A stretch of 20,556 nucleotides of DNA from CALLVF01 sp964632205 (GCA_964632205.1 CAZWBE010000007.1:1-20556); one strand, 5' to 3'; numbered from the stretch's first letter, positions 7,252 through 15,228 are shown. Notes: generated by a model from the sequence alone, not told the origin. Numbers and translations: made by a program.

Positions 7252-7304
7252 AATCTTAAAACTTGAAAACAAATATTAAAACGACTAAAAACAAGGTTAA
7301 GATT
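7252..7304 (-). repeat. Inverted repeat downstream of rny, weak terminator or 3' structure
   Basis: AATCTTAA (7252-7259) pairs with TTAAGATT (7297-7304), and CTTG (7262-7265) with CAAG (7292-7295). It begins 25 bp after the rny stop. No clean T-run follows on the minus strand, so it may protect or process the 3' end rather than terminate. The rest of the 275-bp gap between rny and HU holds only the HU promoter region. Confidence 0.3.
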
Positions 7305-7328
7305 TGAGGTTTGTGGTGAAAGTTATTT

Positions 7329-8753
7329 TCAAATTTTAGTAATCGCCTCTGCCCGATATTCGCGAATGACGGTAATTTTTATCTGGCCGGGAAAAGTTTC
7401 AAATTTTGTCTCCAGTTCATCTTTAATTTTCTGGGCTAAGACAGTACTTTCCTCGTCTGTTAACTCCTCTGGTTTAATAATCACCCGCAGTTCTCGGCCG
7501 GCTTGGAGAGCATAGGCTTCTTTGACCCCTTTTTTTGATTTCGCTACCTCTTCAATGGTTTTAATTCTTTTAAGATATTCCTCAAAATCTTCATGCCTTG
7601 CCCCAGGTCGACTACCAGAAATAGCATCGGCTACATAAACAATAACTGCCTCTATTGAAGGAAAAGGAATATCTTCATGGTGAGCGGCAATACAATCGAC
7701 TACCTTTTGAGGAAATCGATATTTTTTAAGAACCTCAACCCCTAATTCAATATGAGAACCTTCCCGATCACTGATCACTTTACCAATATCATGAAGTAAA
7801 CAACCCAACCGAACGATATTAACATCAGCTTTTAATTCATAAGCGATAGCCACTCCAATCCTTGTCTCTTCAAGAGTGTGAGCGATCATGTTTTGACCGT
7901 AAGAATAGCGGTATTTAAATTTCCCCAATAATTTTATTATCTCCGCCGGTAGATTGAAAACGCCGACTTTATGGGATAATTCCTCACCTGCTTTATAAAT
8001 AATCTTATCAACTTCTTCTTTGGTTTTTTTGACGATCTCCTCAATTCGTTCTGGTTGAATTCGGCCGTCTTTTATTAATCGCTCCAAAGATAGCCGTGCT
8101 ACCTCCCTTCTCACCGCATCAAAAGAAGAAAGCCGAATTACTTTTTCTTCCTCCAAATCAACATCAACACCAGTAGCCAATTCAAAAGCACGAATATTTC
8201 TTCCCTCTTTGCCAATAATTCTGCCTTTATAGTCCTCGCTAGGCAAATTTACTACAGAAAGAGTGTACTCGGCAACATAATCAATCGCTCCGTAACGCAT
8301 TGCATCTGCTAATATTTGTTTAGCTTTTTCATCGGCTTGATATCTAATTTCCTCTTCTGCTTTTTTTATCTTCTTAGCAATCTCTGCCTTAAGTTTTTCC
8401 TCCCAACCTGATAAAATCAACTCTTTCGCTTCCTCTTTGGTTAAGCGAGCGATTTTTTCTAATTTAGCCAGCGTCGCCTCTCGCTTTTCTTCTAATTCTC
8501 TTTTTAACCTCTCTAAATCTTCTTTCAACTGATCAATCTTTCGCCGTTCCTGAGCAATAAATTCTTCTTTATCCTCTAATTGCTGCTCTTTTTTTACTAA
8601 TCTTCTTTCCAGCGCCATCGCTTCACTCATCATTTTTCTCGCCTCTTCATTGGCATGGATAATAATCTCTCGCGCTTGAAGTTTGGCCTCCTCAATGATT
8701 TTTTCTCTCTCTTTTTTAGGAGAAATGAATTTTTTGAAAAATTTTTGTAGCAT
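7329..8753 (-). CDS. rny: Ribonuclease Y
   Basis: RNase Y is an endoribonuclease that initiates mRNA decay. From ATG 8753 the protein has 474 residues: a long coiled coil rich in Glu, Lys and Arg (about 10-150), a KH RNA-binding domain with GRIIGKEGRNIR (177-188), and an HD metal-dependent phosphohydrolase domain with H292 (IAHTLEE), H321-D322 (LLHDIGK), H358-H359 (AAHHED) and D376 (VADAISG). A TTG at 8801 would add 16 residues (LSLTFAFFRLACKWI), which are hydrophobic but interrupted by Arg and Lys. I prefer the ATG. Most RNase Y proteins carry an N-terminal membrane anchor; with the ATG this one has none, so it may be soluble or held to the membrane indirectly. The gene is preceded by a 450-bp gene-free region with extensive potential RNA structure. 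Confidence 0.93.
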   Translation of the reverse strand: MLQKFFKKFISPKKEREKIIEEAKLQAREIIIHANEEARKMMSEAMALERRLVKKEQQLEDKEEFIAQERRKIDQLKEDLERLKRELEEKREATLAKLEKIARLTKEEAKELILSGWEEKLKAEIAKKIKKAEEEIRYQADEKAKQILADAMRYGAIDYVAEYTLSVVNLPSEDYKGRIIGKEGRNIRAFELATGVDVDLEEEKVIRLSSFDAVRREVARLSLERLIKDGRIQPERIEEIVKKTKEEVDKIIYKAGEELSHKVGVFNLPAEIIKLLGKFKYRYSYGQNMIAHTLEETRIGVAIAYELKADVNIVRLGCLLHDIGKVISDREGSHIELGVEVLKKYRFPQKVVDCIAAHHEDIPFPSIEAVIVYVADAISGSRPGARHEDFEEYLKRIKTIEEVAKSKKGVKEAYALQAGRELRVIIKPEELTDEESTVLAQKIKDELETKFETFPGQIKITVIREYRAEAITKI

Positions 8754-8784
8754 AATCCATTTACAAGCAAGCCTGAAGAACGCG

Positions 8785-8906
8785 AAAGTCAAAGATAACA
8801 ATGAAAGTCACCATTACCAATTAAAATATGAAAATAATTTTTCCATTTTTTAATCTTGCTACCTAAAGATTGACTGGCTTTGTGGTGAAATAGCATCTTT
8901 GACTTT
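8785..8906 (-). other. Candidate structured leader of rny
   Basis: On the minus strand a 12-bp perfect inverted repeat pairs AAAGTCAAAGAT (8906-8895) with ATCTTTGACTTT (8796-8785), enclosing 98 nt and ending 31 nt before the rny ATG. A competing stem pairs ATTGACCTGG (about 8928-8919) with CCAGTCAAT (about 8875-8867), and a 14-bp palindrome ACTTTTTAAAAAGT lies inside it. Mutually exclusive pairings in the leader of an RNase gene would fit autoregulation. This is inference; no transcript data exist. Confidence 0.35.
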
Positions 8907-9052
8907 TTAAAAAGTTCTCCAGGTCAATTTTTAATTATTTATATTTTAACCTATTAGTTAAAGTTGTGCAATGGAATATATAACCCATATCTATTTTACC
9001 TTCCCTAATATCACCACGCTGATTACTATCTAACCGCCCCGCTTGTATGTAT

Positions 9053-9077
9053 ATCTTTATCCGATCGTAATAAAGAT
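9053..9077 (+). repeat. 8-bp inverted repeat followed by a T-run
   Basis: ATCTTTAT (9053-9060), a 9-base loop and ATAAAGAT (9070-9077) form a hairpin followed a few bases later by seven T (9085-9091). On the plus strand it resembles a weak terminator, although no plus-strand gene precedes it. A plus-strand small RNA in 8930-9090 is one possibility. I see no open frame of note between 8802 and 9204. Confidence 0.25.
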
Positions 9078-9117
9078 GTCATAGTTTTTTTATAAAAATC
9101 GCACAAAAAACCTTTTT

Positions 9118-9200
9118 TTATTGATATTTAGCTTATTACTAGGCTCCGCATACGACCTGGCAGGTCGTATAGGGGTTGGTGAGACAAGCTAAATCAATAA
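9118..9200. other. Long hairpin element in the recX-rny interval, possible ncRNA or 3' element
   Basis: The outer arms TTATTGAT..TTAGCTT (9118-9134) and AAGCTAAATCAATAA (9186-9200) pair over 15 bp with a 2-nt bulge. The middle can pair ACTA (9138-9141) with TGGT (9177-9180) and CTCC (9144-9147) with GGGG (9172-9175). The tip is a GC-rich perfect 10-bp stem, ATACGACCTG (9150-9159) and CAGGTCGTAT (9161-9170), around one base. The whole 83 bp folds as one long hairpin on either strand. It starts 5 bp after the recX stop. It may be the 3' structure of the recA-recX transcript, a small RNA, or the remnant of a small mobile palindrome. It matches no RNA family I know. Confidence 0.5.
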
Positions 9201-9204
9201 TAAA

Positions 9205-9693
9205 TCAGTTATTTTCGTTGTTTATCATCTTTTTGACCGTTTTTTTACTAACTTCAAAATTAAATCCCCGCCGAAATAAAAAATTAATTGCCTTCTGAAA
9301 ACGTTTTTCTGAGGAAAGATTTTTGAAAGAGGACCATTTTGATAAAAGAGCTTTGTAAGCTAAATCTTCCTCATTAATGGGGTGATCTAAAAAATATTTA
9401 TCAATTAAATCTTCCTTAATCCCTAAGCGGATTAATTCTCTTTTTAAAACATACTGACTTTTAGGTTTATTTGTCTTTCTTTGTTCAACAAACCAATTGA
9501 TAAACTCTTTATCATTGATTAAGTTCTCCTCTTTAAGTTTTTTAATAACTTTCTCTATCTCGTTAACGGAAAAGTGGCGCTTTTTTGCTTTCTTAAAAAG
9601 ATATTGTTCTATCTCTTTTTCTGTCCGGGGCCGAAATTTTAAGAAGAAATAGGCTAAATTAAGAAGACGGTGAAGGTTTTTTGAGTCGGTCAC
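9205..9693 (-). CDS. recX: Regulatory protein RecX
   Basis: RecX binds the groove of RecA filaments and limits their extension. The 162-residue protein consists almost wholly of three-helix repeats, as in the family: FFLKFRPRTEKEIEQYLFKK (16-35), VIKKLKEENLINDKEFINWFVEQR (49-72) with the typical L-x4-L-I-N-D-x-x-F pattern, then KRELIRLGI, and a last repeat ending NFLFRRGFNFEVSKKTVKKM. The start is GTG 9693. It follows recA on the same strand after 83 bp, the usual arrangement that couples RecX level to RecA. A long hairpin element follows its stop. Confidence 0.9.
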   Translation of the reverse strand: MTDSKNLHRLLNLAYFFLKFRPRTEKEIEQYLFKKAKKRHFSVNEIEKVIKKLKEENLINDKEFINWFVEQRKTNKPKSQYVLKRELIRLGIKEDLIDKYFLDHPINEEDLAYKALLSKWSSFKNLSSEKRFQKAINFLFRRGFNFEVSKKTVKKMINNENN

Positions 9694-9776
9694 TAAATTT
9701 GTAATTCCTAATTGTTAATTATTTATGTCGAGGAAATTTTGCTGAAAATAAACATTCTAATCTAGAAATTACTTAT

Positions 9777-10772
9777 TTACTTATTAAATTTTTCCATTAC
9801 TCCCTTAATTAGTTGGCTTTTTAATTTTTCATTGTTGACAATCGCCTCTTTAATTTGTTCCTTTCCTTGGCCTAGAACTTTATCCTCAAGTTTAAAAAAC
9901 GAGCCGCTTCGAGTAATTAAGCCAGCGTTTATTGCCGCATCAACCAAACCTTCCTCTTTATCAATACCATTACTAGTAATCACCATTTCTGCTTCCCGAA
10001 ACGGAGGAGCGACTTTATTTTTAACCACTCTCACCCTCACACGAGCCCCATAAACCTGATTATTTTTCTTTAAAGTCTCAATTTTACGCACTTCAAGTCT
10101 TACTGAAGCATAAAATTTTAAAGCCAATCCACCCGGAGTTGTCTCTGGATTGCCAAACATAATCCCGACTTTTAATCTGATCTGGTTGGTAAAAATAACC
10201 GTTGTTTTTGATTTTGACACCACACCGGTTAATTTACGAAGGGCTTGTGACATCAATCTTGCTTGTAAACCAATCTGAGCTTCTCCCATCTCACCCTCAA
10301 TTTCACTGCGGGGAACAAGAGCGGCTACCGAATCAATCACTACTAAATCAATTGCGCCTGAGCGAATTAGAGTTTCGGCAATTTCCAAAGCTTGCTCACC
10401 GGTATCAGGTTGGGAAATTAATAAATCTTCTAGCTTCACTCCCAAGACTTTGGCCCAGGAAGGATCCATAGCATGCTCGGCATCAATAAAGGCGGCCACA
10501 CCACCGTTTTTTTGCGTTTGGGCAATTAATGATAAACAAAGGGTGGTTTTTCCTGATGATTCTGGTCCAAAAATTTCAATAATTCTTCCTCGAGGAATAC
10601 CGCCTACTCCCAAAGCTAAATCAAGGGGCAAAATCCCGGTTTTAATTACTTCAACAGCCGTGGCGGGAGACTCCCCTAACCGCATAATCGCTCCCCGACC
10701 AAACTGTTTTTGAATTTGTTCAACTGCTAAAGAAATGGCTTGTTTTTTTTGAGAATCAATTGAGTTTTTCAT
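9777..10772 (-). CDS. recA: Recombinase RecA
   Basis: RecA forms filaments on single-stranded DNA, catalyses strand exchange and activates SOS self-cleavage reactions. From ATG 10772 it has 331 residues, with Walker A GPESSGKTT (69-77), DAEHAMDP containing the catalytic Glu (E99), Walker B LVVIDS (143-148), loop L1 around EIEGEMGEAQIG, and loop L2 with GIMFGNPETTPGG (203-215). The C-terminus ends MEKFNK and lacks the acidic tail of E. coli RecA. An upstream GTG-type start would add 12 unlikely residues (MGVGCDIINLYL); the ATG is preferred because it overlaps the stop of the upstream prenyltransferase gene as ATGA, which points to translational coupling. No SOS box or other LexA-type operator is visible near it. 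Confidence 0.98.
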   Translation of the reverse strand: MKNSIDSQKKQAISLAVEQIQKQFGRGAIMRLGESPATAVEVIKTGILPLDLALGVGGIPRGRIIEIFGPESSGKTTLCLSLIAQTQKNGGVAAFIDAEHAMDPSWAKVLGVKLEDLLISQPDTGEQALEIAETLIRSGAIDLVVIDSVAALVPRSEIEGEMGEAQIGLQARLMSQALRKLTGVVSKSKTTVIFTNQIRLKVGIMFGNPETTPGGLALKFYASVRLEVRKIETLKKNNQVYGARVRVRVVKNKVAPPFREAEMVITSNGIDKEEGLVDAAINAGLITRSGSFFKLEDKVLGQGKEQIKEAIVNNEKLKSQLIKGVMEKFNK

Positions 10773-11704
10773 AAGATATAAATTAATAATATCACAACCA
10801 ACCCCCAAATAATAATGGTAATTAGTAAAGGGCGATCGGTGGTAATAATTTTTTCTGGTCGCTCACCCTCATATTTTTCATATAAAAGCTGAGCGTAGCG
10901 GGCAACGCCATATACGACTAAAGGAATAGTTATCATCAGCCATTTTCTTATTTCAAAACTAGGAAAATATAGAGAAAAAAAATCTGCGAAAAGCGTCCTC
11001 ACGGCCGGTAGCTTTTCAAAGTAGGTATAAAAGGCATAAGTAACAATTGCCAAAGTGGCACTAGTGTAGGTTAAAAAATCAAGGAAATGTTCATTGTAAC
11101 GATAAAGAGAAATCCTTGTTTCTTTTCCTTGAGTGACTAACTCGGCATGGCGTTTAACTGACGCCATAAAAAGAGAGAGGAAAAAAATGGTTAAAAGAAG
11201 CCAAATAGGAATATGGTAACCAGTAACCACTTTTCCCGCGAAAGCCCGCAGCATAAAAGAAAAAGAAATTGAAAAAATATCTAACACTGGTTGTTTTTTT
11301 AAATATAGCGAGTAAAAAAAATGAAGAAGAATAAAAATAAGGCTTAAAAAGAAAAACGAAAGAGAAAAAAACAAGGCAATAATTAAAGAGAAAAGAGTGA
11401 GAAGAAAAACAATAAACGTAGCCTCAGCAATCGTTATTTGACCTGAGGCAATCGGCCGATTTTTTTTCAAAGGGTGTTTTTTATCATAAGAATAATCAAT
11501 AATATCGTTTAAAACATAAGATGTTGAGGAAAGAAGACAGAAAACAAAAAAAGCAAAAAGTGATTTTAAAAAAAGATCAATTTCTAGTAACTTTCCTGAG
11601 AAAATTATCGCGGTAAAAACAACTAAGTTTTTTATCCACTGATTAACACGAAGAGCTTGAAGAAAAACCAAAATCCGTTTTTTATCAATTATTTTTTTTT
11701 CCAT
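10769..11704 (-). CDS. UbiA-family prenyltransferase, decaprenyl-phosphate phosphoribosyltransferase-like
   Basis: This 311-residue integral membrane enzyme has about eight to nine helices. The best match is the subgroup that moves phosphoribose from PRPP onto polyprenyl phosphate, the first step to polyprenyl-phosphate-linked pentose donors. Signatures are LRVNQWIKNLVVF (18-30) and the aspartate motif NDIIDYSYDKKHPLKKNRPIASG (66-88; N66, D67, D70, D74, R83), with the second loop YSLYLKKQPVLDIFSISFSFMLRAFAG. Other UbiA activities (quinone or tetraether lipid prenylation) remain possible. The last bases overlap the recA start (ATGA). It is divergent from the PGI/PMI gene across a 38-bp gap with a shared palindromic -10. 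A GGGGA at 11716-11712 could serve as ribosome binding site. Confidence 0.85.
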   Translation of the reverse strand: MEKKIIDKKRILVFLQALRVNQWIKNLVVFTAIIFSGKLLEIDLFLKSLFAFFVFCLLSSTSYVLNDIIDYSYDKKHPLKKNRPIASGQITIAEATFIVFLLTLFSLIIALFFSLSFFFLSLIFILLHFFYSLYLKKQPVLDIFSISFSFMLRAFAGKVVTGYHIPIWLLLTIFFLSLFMASVKRHAELVTQGKETRISLYRYNEHFLDFLTYTSATLAIVTYAFYTYFEKLPAVRTLFADFFSLYFPSFEIRKWLMITIPLVVYGVARYAQLLYEKYEGERPEKIITTDRPLLITIIIWGLVVILLIYIL

Positions 11705-11727
11705 TATAAATTTTCCCCAGTTATGTT

Positions 11728-11739
11728 ATATTATAATAT
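11728..11739. promoter_or_regulatory. Palindromic bidirectional -10 between the UbiA-like and PGI/PMI genes
   Basis: ATATTATAATAT is a perfect 12-bp palindrome containing TATAAT on both strands (plus 11732-11737, minus 11735-11730). The plus hexamer ends 5 nt before ATG 11743, so that mRNA should be leaderless. The minus hexamer ends 25 nt before the UbiA-like ATG, leaving a short leader that holds GGGGA. One melted region would serve both directions, one at a time. Confidence 0.55.
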
Positions 11740-11742
11740 TTT

Positions 11743-12816
11743 ATGATTAATCTGGACGATAAAAAAAATATTTTAAAAAGTCAAGGCGGTGACGCTGTTC
11801 TTAAATCAATTGATTATCTCCCTCATCAACTCCAACAAGCCTTTAATGAATCTTTAAAAGTCAACTTTCCAAAAAATTATCAAAAATTGAATAATATTGT
11901 TGTCTGTGGTATGGGTGGCTCACGGTTCCCCGCTTTAATAATCAAAGAATTATTTAAAGACAATCTTAACATCCCAATCATTATTAACGACGATTATCTT
12001 CTCCCCCAGTTTGTTAATAAAAATACTTTAGTAATCCTTTCTTCATACTCAGGAACAACTGAGGAGGTTATCGCCAGTTATCAACAAGCTAAAGAAAAAA
12101 AAGCCAAAATCACCGCCATAACCAGCGGAGGAGAAATCGCTAAAATTATCAAAGAAAATCGTTGCCCTGGTTATATTTTTAATCCCATCTATAATCCCTC
12201 CGGCCAACCACGGATTGGCTTTGGTTATAGTGTCGGCGGACTGCTGGGATTTTTAATTAAACTCAAGGTTTTAAAACTAAAAAAAGAGATTATTCTTGAT
12301 GCTCTTAAAACTCTTAACCAAATGATAAATAATTTTAAAATCGATGTTCCTCGAAAAGACAATCCCGCTAAAGATTTAGCGATAAAAATTTTTCAAAAAT
12401 ATCCTTATTTTGTTGTCGCGGAGTTTCTAACCGGCTGGGGGAATGCCTTGGCCAATCAAACAAATGAAACTGCTAAAACTATTTCTACTTTCCGGGTGAT
12501 TCCTGAATTAAACCACCATTTAATGGAAGGATTAAAACACCCACAAGCAATAAGAAGGCTTTTAGTGTTTGTTTTTTTCTTCTCCTCTTTTTATTCGGCC
12601 CCGATTCAGAAAAGATTTAAAATCACTCAAGAGGTGATTGAAAAAAATAATATTAAAACTTTATGGGTTGATCTTAAGGGAAACAATCCGATTGAACAAG
12701 TCTTTTATGCTATGAGTTTGGGTGGGTATCTCACCATGTATCTGGCCGCTCTTTATCAAGAAAACCCCTCGATTATTCCTTATGTCGATTACTTTAAGAG
12801 AAGATTAAAGAAATAA
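11743..12816 (+). CDS. Bifunctional phosphoglucose/phosphomannose isomerase
   Basis: This 357-residue SIS-domain enzyme interconverts fructose 6-phosphate with glucose 6-phosphate and mannose 6-phosphate, joining central carbon metabolism to nucleotide-sugar supply. The first SIS domain has VVCGMGGSRFPA (53-64) and the phosphate-binding SSYSGTTEEV (100-109). The second has NQTNETAKTIS (238-248) and PELNHHLMEGL (254-264). E242 as base and H258 for ring opening have the spacing (16 residues) known for the archaeal enzyme. It ends PYVDYFKRRL, the usual C-terminus. ATG 11743 lies just downstream of a consensus TATAAT. It converges on the FAD oxidoreductase gene; the 46-bp gap has a T7 run (12824-12830) but no clear hairpin. 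Confidence 0.93.
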   Translation: MINLDDKKNILKSQGGDAVLKSIDYLPHQLQQAFNESLKVNFPKNYQKLNNIVVCGMGGSRFPALIIKELFKDNLNIPIIINDDYLLPQFVNKNTLVILSSYSGTTEEVIASYQQAKEKKAKITAITSGGEIAKIIKENRCPGYIFNPIYNPSGQPRIGFGYSVGGLLGFLIKLKVLKLKKEIILDALKTLNQMINNFKIDVPRKDNPAKDLAIKIFQKYPYFVVAEFLTGWGNALANQTNETAKTISTFRVIPELNHHLMEGLKHPQAIRRLLVFVFFFSSFYSAPIQKRFKITQEVIEKNNIKTLWVDLKGNNPIEQVFYAMSLGGYLTMYLAALYQENPSIIPYVDYFKRRLKK

Positions 12817-12862
12817 TTCGGTCTTTTTTTCTCAGGTGTGACTCAGGTTGCTTTAATTAGGT

Positions 12863-14203
12863 TTATTTAATTAACCCAGCGATTGTTTTTCCTAATTTAA
12901 CGGCATAATTTGTTCCTCGGTCATAAGGGTAGGTCATATCTAAATTGGCAATAAAAAAATTTTTTGCCGGCGTGATAAAGTCAGGCTTGTTTTTTAAAAA
13001 AATGTCGTCAAAAATTGGCTGAGCATAAGGAGATTTAAATAAATAACTGTTTAACACTTGATAATTGATCGGGGAGATTTTTTTAAGGTATGGTTGAGCA
13101 AAATTAAAAATCTCTTTTTTGTCCATCTGCCATAATTTATCTTTTTTCTCAACATACCACCCGCAATAACAAATATGTTTGCCGCCGTAATATTTTTTAT
13201 CAATAAAATTTGTTTGTTGAAAAATCCCCATCAAAGGAACCTCTGACGGTGTCACATTCAACCAGTAAGTTTTGGGAAGAATCGGCTTATCGGTCTGTAA
13301 AATCAAGGAAATCGCCTGAAGATATCTTATTTTTCCAAGTTTTGCCAAATAATGGCCCGGAAATAAATTTTTACCAACGGCGATTAAAACCGGAGTTGGT
13401 AAGGTAGAAATAATCAAATCAAAATAGCCAAAAACATTGGTTGGGTTGGAAAGATTTTGAAAACTCTTTACTATTTGATAACCGTCTTTTGTTTTCAATA
13501 CTTTTTCGATAGGAAAGCCTTTAATCACCTTAACATTTAAACTTTTTAATCTTGTCTCTAAGTAATTAATAAAATTTTGAAATCCTCCCTTAATATAACC
13601 TAACTTTTTTGTCCTTTTTTTTATTCTTGCCCAAATAAAGCTGGCTAATATTTTTTCCGCATATTTTCCGAACTTTTTCCGAAAAAGCTGCTCCCAAAGG
13701 ATATTCCATGTCGTCTCACCCATACTCTTTTTAAGAAATTCCACCGCAGTTTGTTTTTCGTAAAATTTAAGAAAGGGCGAACATTTAAGAAAAAGCAACA
13801 CTAACCCCATCCGCAGTTTTTGAGGAAAAGAAAGAAGCGGAAATTTTAATAAATCACTAAGATCATCTAGGGGGAAAATTCTCAAGTCTTGATAAGAAAA
13901 ATTATCTTGTTTTTTTTGACTGCTAAATTTAGGATTTTTATAAAGAGAGGCCGTCTCTGGCTCTCTAAAAAAAATATCCTTAAAACCAACTTCTTGAGCA
14001 AAATTTAAAATATCATGGTCATTGACAAAAATATGGTGAATAGCTCGCTCTAAATACCAATCCCAACCAACAATTTTAAACCCAGCCGCCAGACCACCCA
14101 AGTATTTTTCTTTTTCAAAAAGCGTCACTTGGTGTTTTTTTTTTGCTAAATAATAAGCGGCTGTTAAGCCGGTAAACCCACCGCCGAGAATGGCAATTTT
14201 CAT
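12863..14203 (-). CDS. FAD-dependent oxidoreductase, amine oxidase/UDP-galactopyranose mutase-like
   Basis: This 446-residue flavoprotein has the N-terminal Rossmann motif AILGGGFTGLTAAYYLA (4-20; G7, G9, G12) and E30 ending strand 2 (TLFEKEKYLGGLA), which binds the FAD ribose. The middle, with LGYIKGGFQNFINYLETRL followed by VKVIKGFPIEKV, is the typical GG-doublet plus substrate-domain region of the protoporphyrinogen oxidase / UDP-galactopyranose mutase superfamily. The C-terminal IANLDMTYPYDRGTNYAVKLG closes the flavin site. In Patescibacteria such proteins are usually found with surface-glycan genes; the substrate is unknown. It follows the AI-2E-type permease gene after 41 bp and is probably co-transcribed with it. 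Confidence 0.82.
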   Translation of the reverse strand: MKIAILGGGFTGLTAAYYLAKKKHQVTLFEKEKYLGGLAAGFKIVGWDWYLERAIHHIFVNDHDILNFAQEVGFKDIFFREPETASLYKNPKFSSQKKQDNFSYQDLRIFPLDDLSDLLKFPLLSFPQKLRMGLVLLFLKCSPFLKFYEKQTAVEFLKKSMGETTWNILWEQLFRKKFGKYAEKILASFIWARIKKRTKKLGYIKGGFQNFINYLETRLKSLNVKVIKGFPIEKVLKTKDGYQIVKSFQNLSNPTNVFGYFDLIISTLPTPVLIAVGKNLFPGHYLAKLGKIRYLQAISLILQTDKPILPKTYWLNVTPSEVPLMGIFQQTNFIDKKYYGGKHICYCGWYVEKKDKLWQMDKKEIFNFAQPYLKKISPINYQVLNSYLFKSPYAQPIFDDIFLKNKPDFITPAKNFFIANLDMTYPYDRGTNYAVKLGKTIAGLIK

Positions 14204-14244
14204 AAAATTTCCGCAGATTAACCGAAGAAAAACCGAAAAGATTA

Positions 14245-15228
14245 CTATTTTGCTCTATTTTTAATTATCTCTATTAAAATTACCTCTAAAAACAAGGTTA
14301 TAGGAATTGCTAAAATCACCCCCAAAACCCCACCGATTTTTCCACCAATAATTAAAGCTATTAAAGTAATAATGGGATTTAAGCCAACTGCTTTTTTCAT
14401 CACTAAAGGAACAATTAAATTATTTTCCAATTGTTGAACTAGAAAATACAAAGCGAGGGTAGAGAGACCTAAAAAATACGATTGACTTGCGGCGACTAAA
14501 ACCGCCGGAATGGTGGAAACCACCGGACCAAAATTAGGCACCAACTCCAAAAGACCAGCAATAATAGCAAGAAAACTGGCATGACGAACACCAATCAAGG
14601 TTAAACCAACAAATGTTAGCCCTCCCACCACTATCATTAAAATAAGTTCTCCCCAAAACCAAGCGCGCAATCTTTTTTCCACTTTATCAAAAATATCGGC
14701 TACCATCTGAGCTTTTTCCTCATTAAAAAATCTAAGAAGAAGTTTTTTAATAAAATTTTCCTCAACAACAAAATAAAAACTAAAAAAGATCGTTGAAACA
14801 ACAAAAAGCGCGTTGGAGAAAACATTTTTAATTAAAGAAAAAAATTGATTCGTCGCATCGGGTAAATATTGCGTTAAGGAGGAAAAATTAAAAAAAGGAA
14901 AAATTCCCGGCGTTAACCTCATGATTATCTGGGGTAAATTCTTAAAGAAAATACTCATGTCTAAAACAATGGGTGGTAAAAACCAATAGAAAAGATAAAT
15001 AAGGCTAAAAATAAAAAGAACGAAGATGGCCAATGTTGATAGTGGCCGTGGTATCCGAATCCGTTCCAAAAAATCAACTAACGGCTTAACAGCGCTCATA
15101 ATAATGAAAGCAATAAATAAAGAAAAAACAAGATCACGAGCAATCCAAATAAGTTTTAAAAACAAAAGAAAAAAAACCGTAAAGACAATTGTTCGGGCTG
15201 AAATCTCAATTTTATAAACTTTTGACAT
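14245..15228 (-). CDS. AI-2E/PerM-family permease
   Basis: This 327-residue membrane protein of the AI-2E transporter superfamily (PF01594) has about seven to eight hydrophobic segments: one pair near the N-terminus (12-60), one near 68-88, one around 140-156 and the C-terminal cluster (190-320). The conserved core ALVEx/ELVPNFGPVVSTIPAV appears as LLELVPNFGPVVSTIPAVLVA (226-246), followed by the membrane-dipping segment and LVPLVMKKAVGLNPIITLIALIIGGKIGGVLGVILAIPI (273-311). Described members export AI-2, indole-like compounds or sodium; substrate here is unknown. It lies 41 bp after comF on the same strand, with a possible own promoter carrying two -10 boxes. Confidence 0.9.
   Translation of the reverse strand: MSKVYKIEISARTIVFTVFFLLFLKLIWIARDLVFSLFIAFIIMSAVKPLVDFLERIRIPRPLSTLAIFVLFIFSLIYLFYWFLPPIVLDMSIFFKNLPQIIMRLTPGIFPFFNFSSLTQYLPDATNQFFSLIKNVFSNALFVVSTIFFSFYFVVEENFIKKLLLRFFNEEKAQMVADIFDKVEKRLRAWFWGELILMIVVGGLTFVGLTLIGVRHASFLAIIAGLLELVPNFGPVVSTIPAVLVAASQSYFLGLSTLALYFLVQQLENNLIVPLVMKKAVGLNPIITLIALIIGGKIGGVLGVILAIPITLFLEVILIEIIKNRAK

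Noticed and set aside
9118..9200. Integron attC site, tRNA or SRP RNA for the long hairpin
   Set aside because: No AAC/GTT core ends of attC, no T-loop or CCA end, and no SRP tetraloop motif; the internal loop sizes also do not fit.
9832..10713. Three open frames on the plus strand opposite recA
   Set aside because: They lie wholly antisense to highly conserved recA codons, have no family resemblance and no start signals; they are coding shadows.
12824..12862. Terminator between the PGI/PMI and FAD oxidoreductase genes
   Set aside because: There is a T-run and a short repeat CTCAGGT, but no stem of useful length before the T-run.
13210..13407. Open frame on the plus strand opposite the FAD oxidoreductase gene
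   Set aside because: No homology or start signal; antisense shadow. The same applies to frames at 15026-15217, 17843-18103 and 18805-19002.
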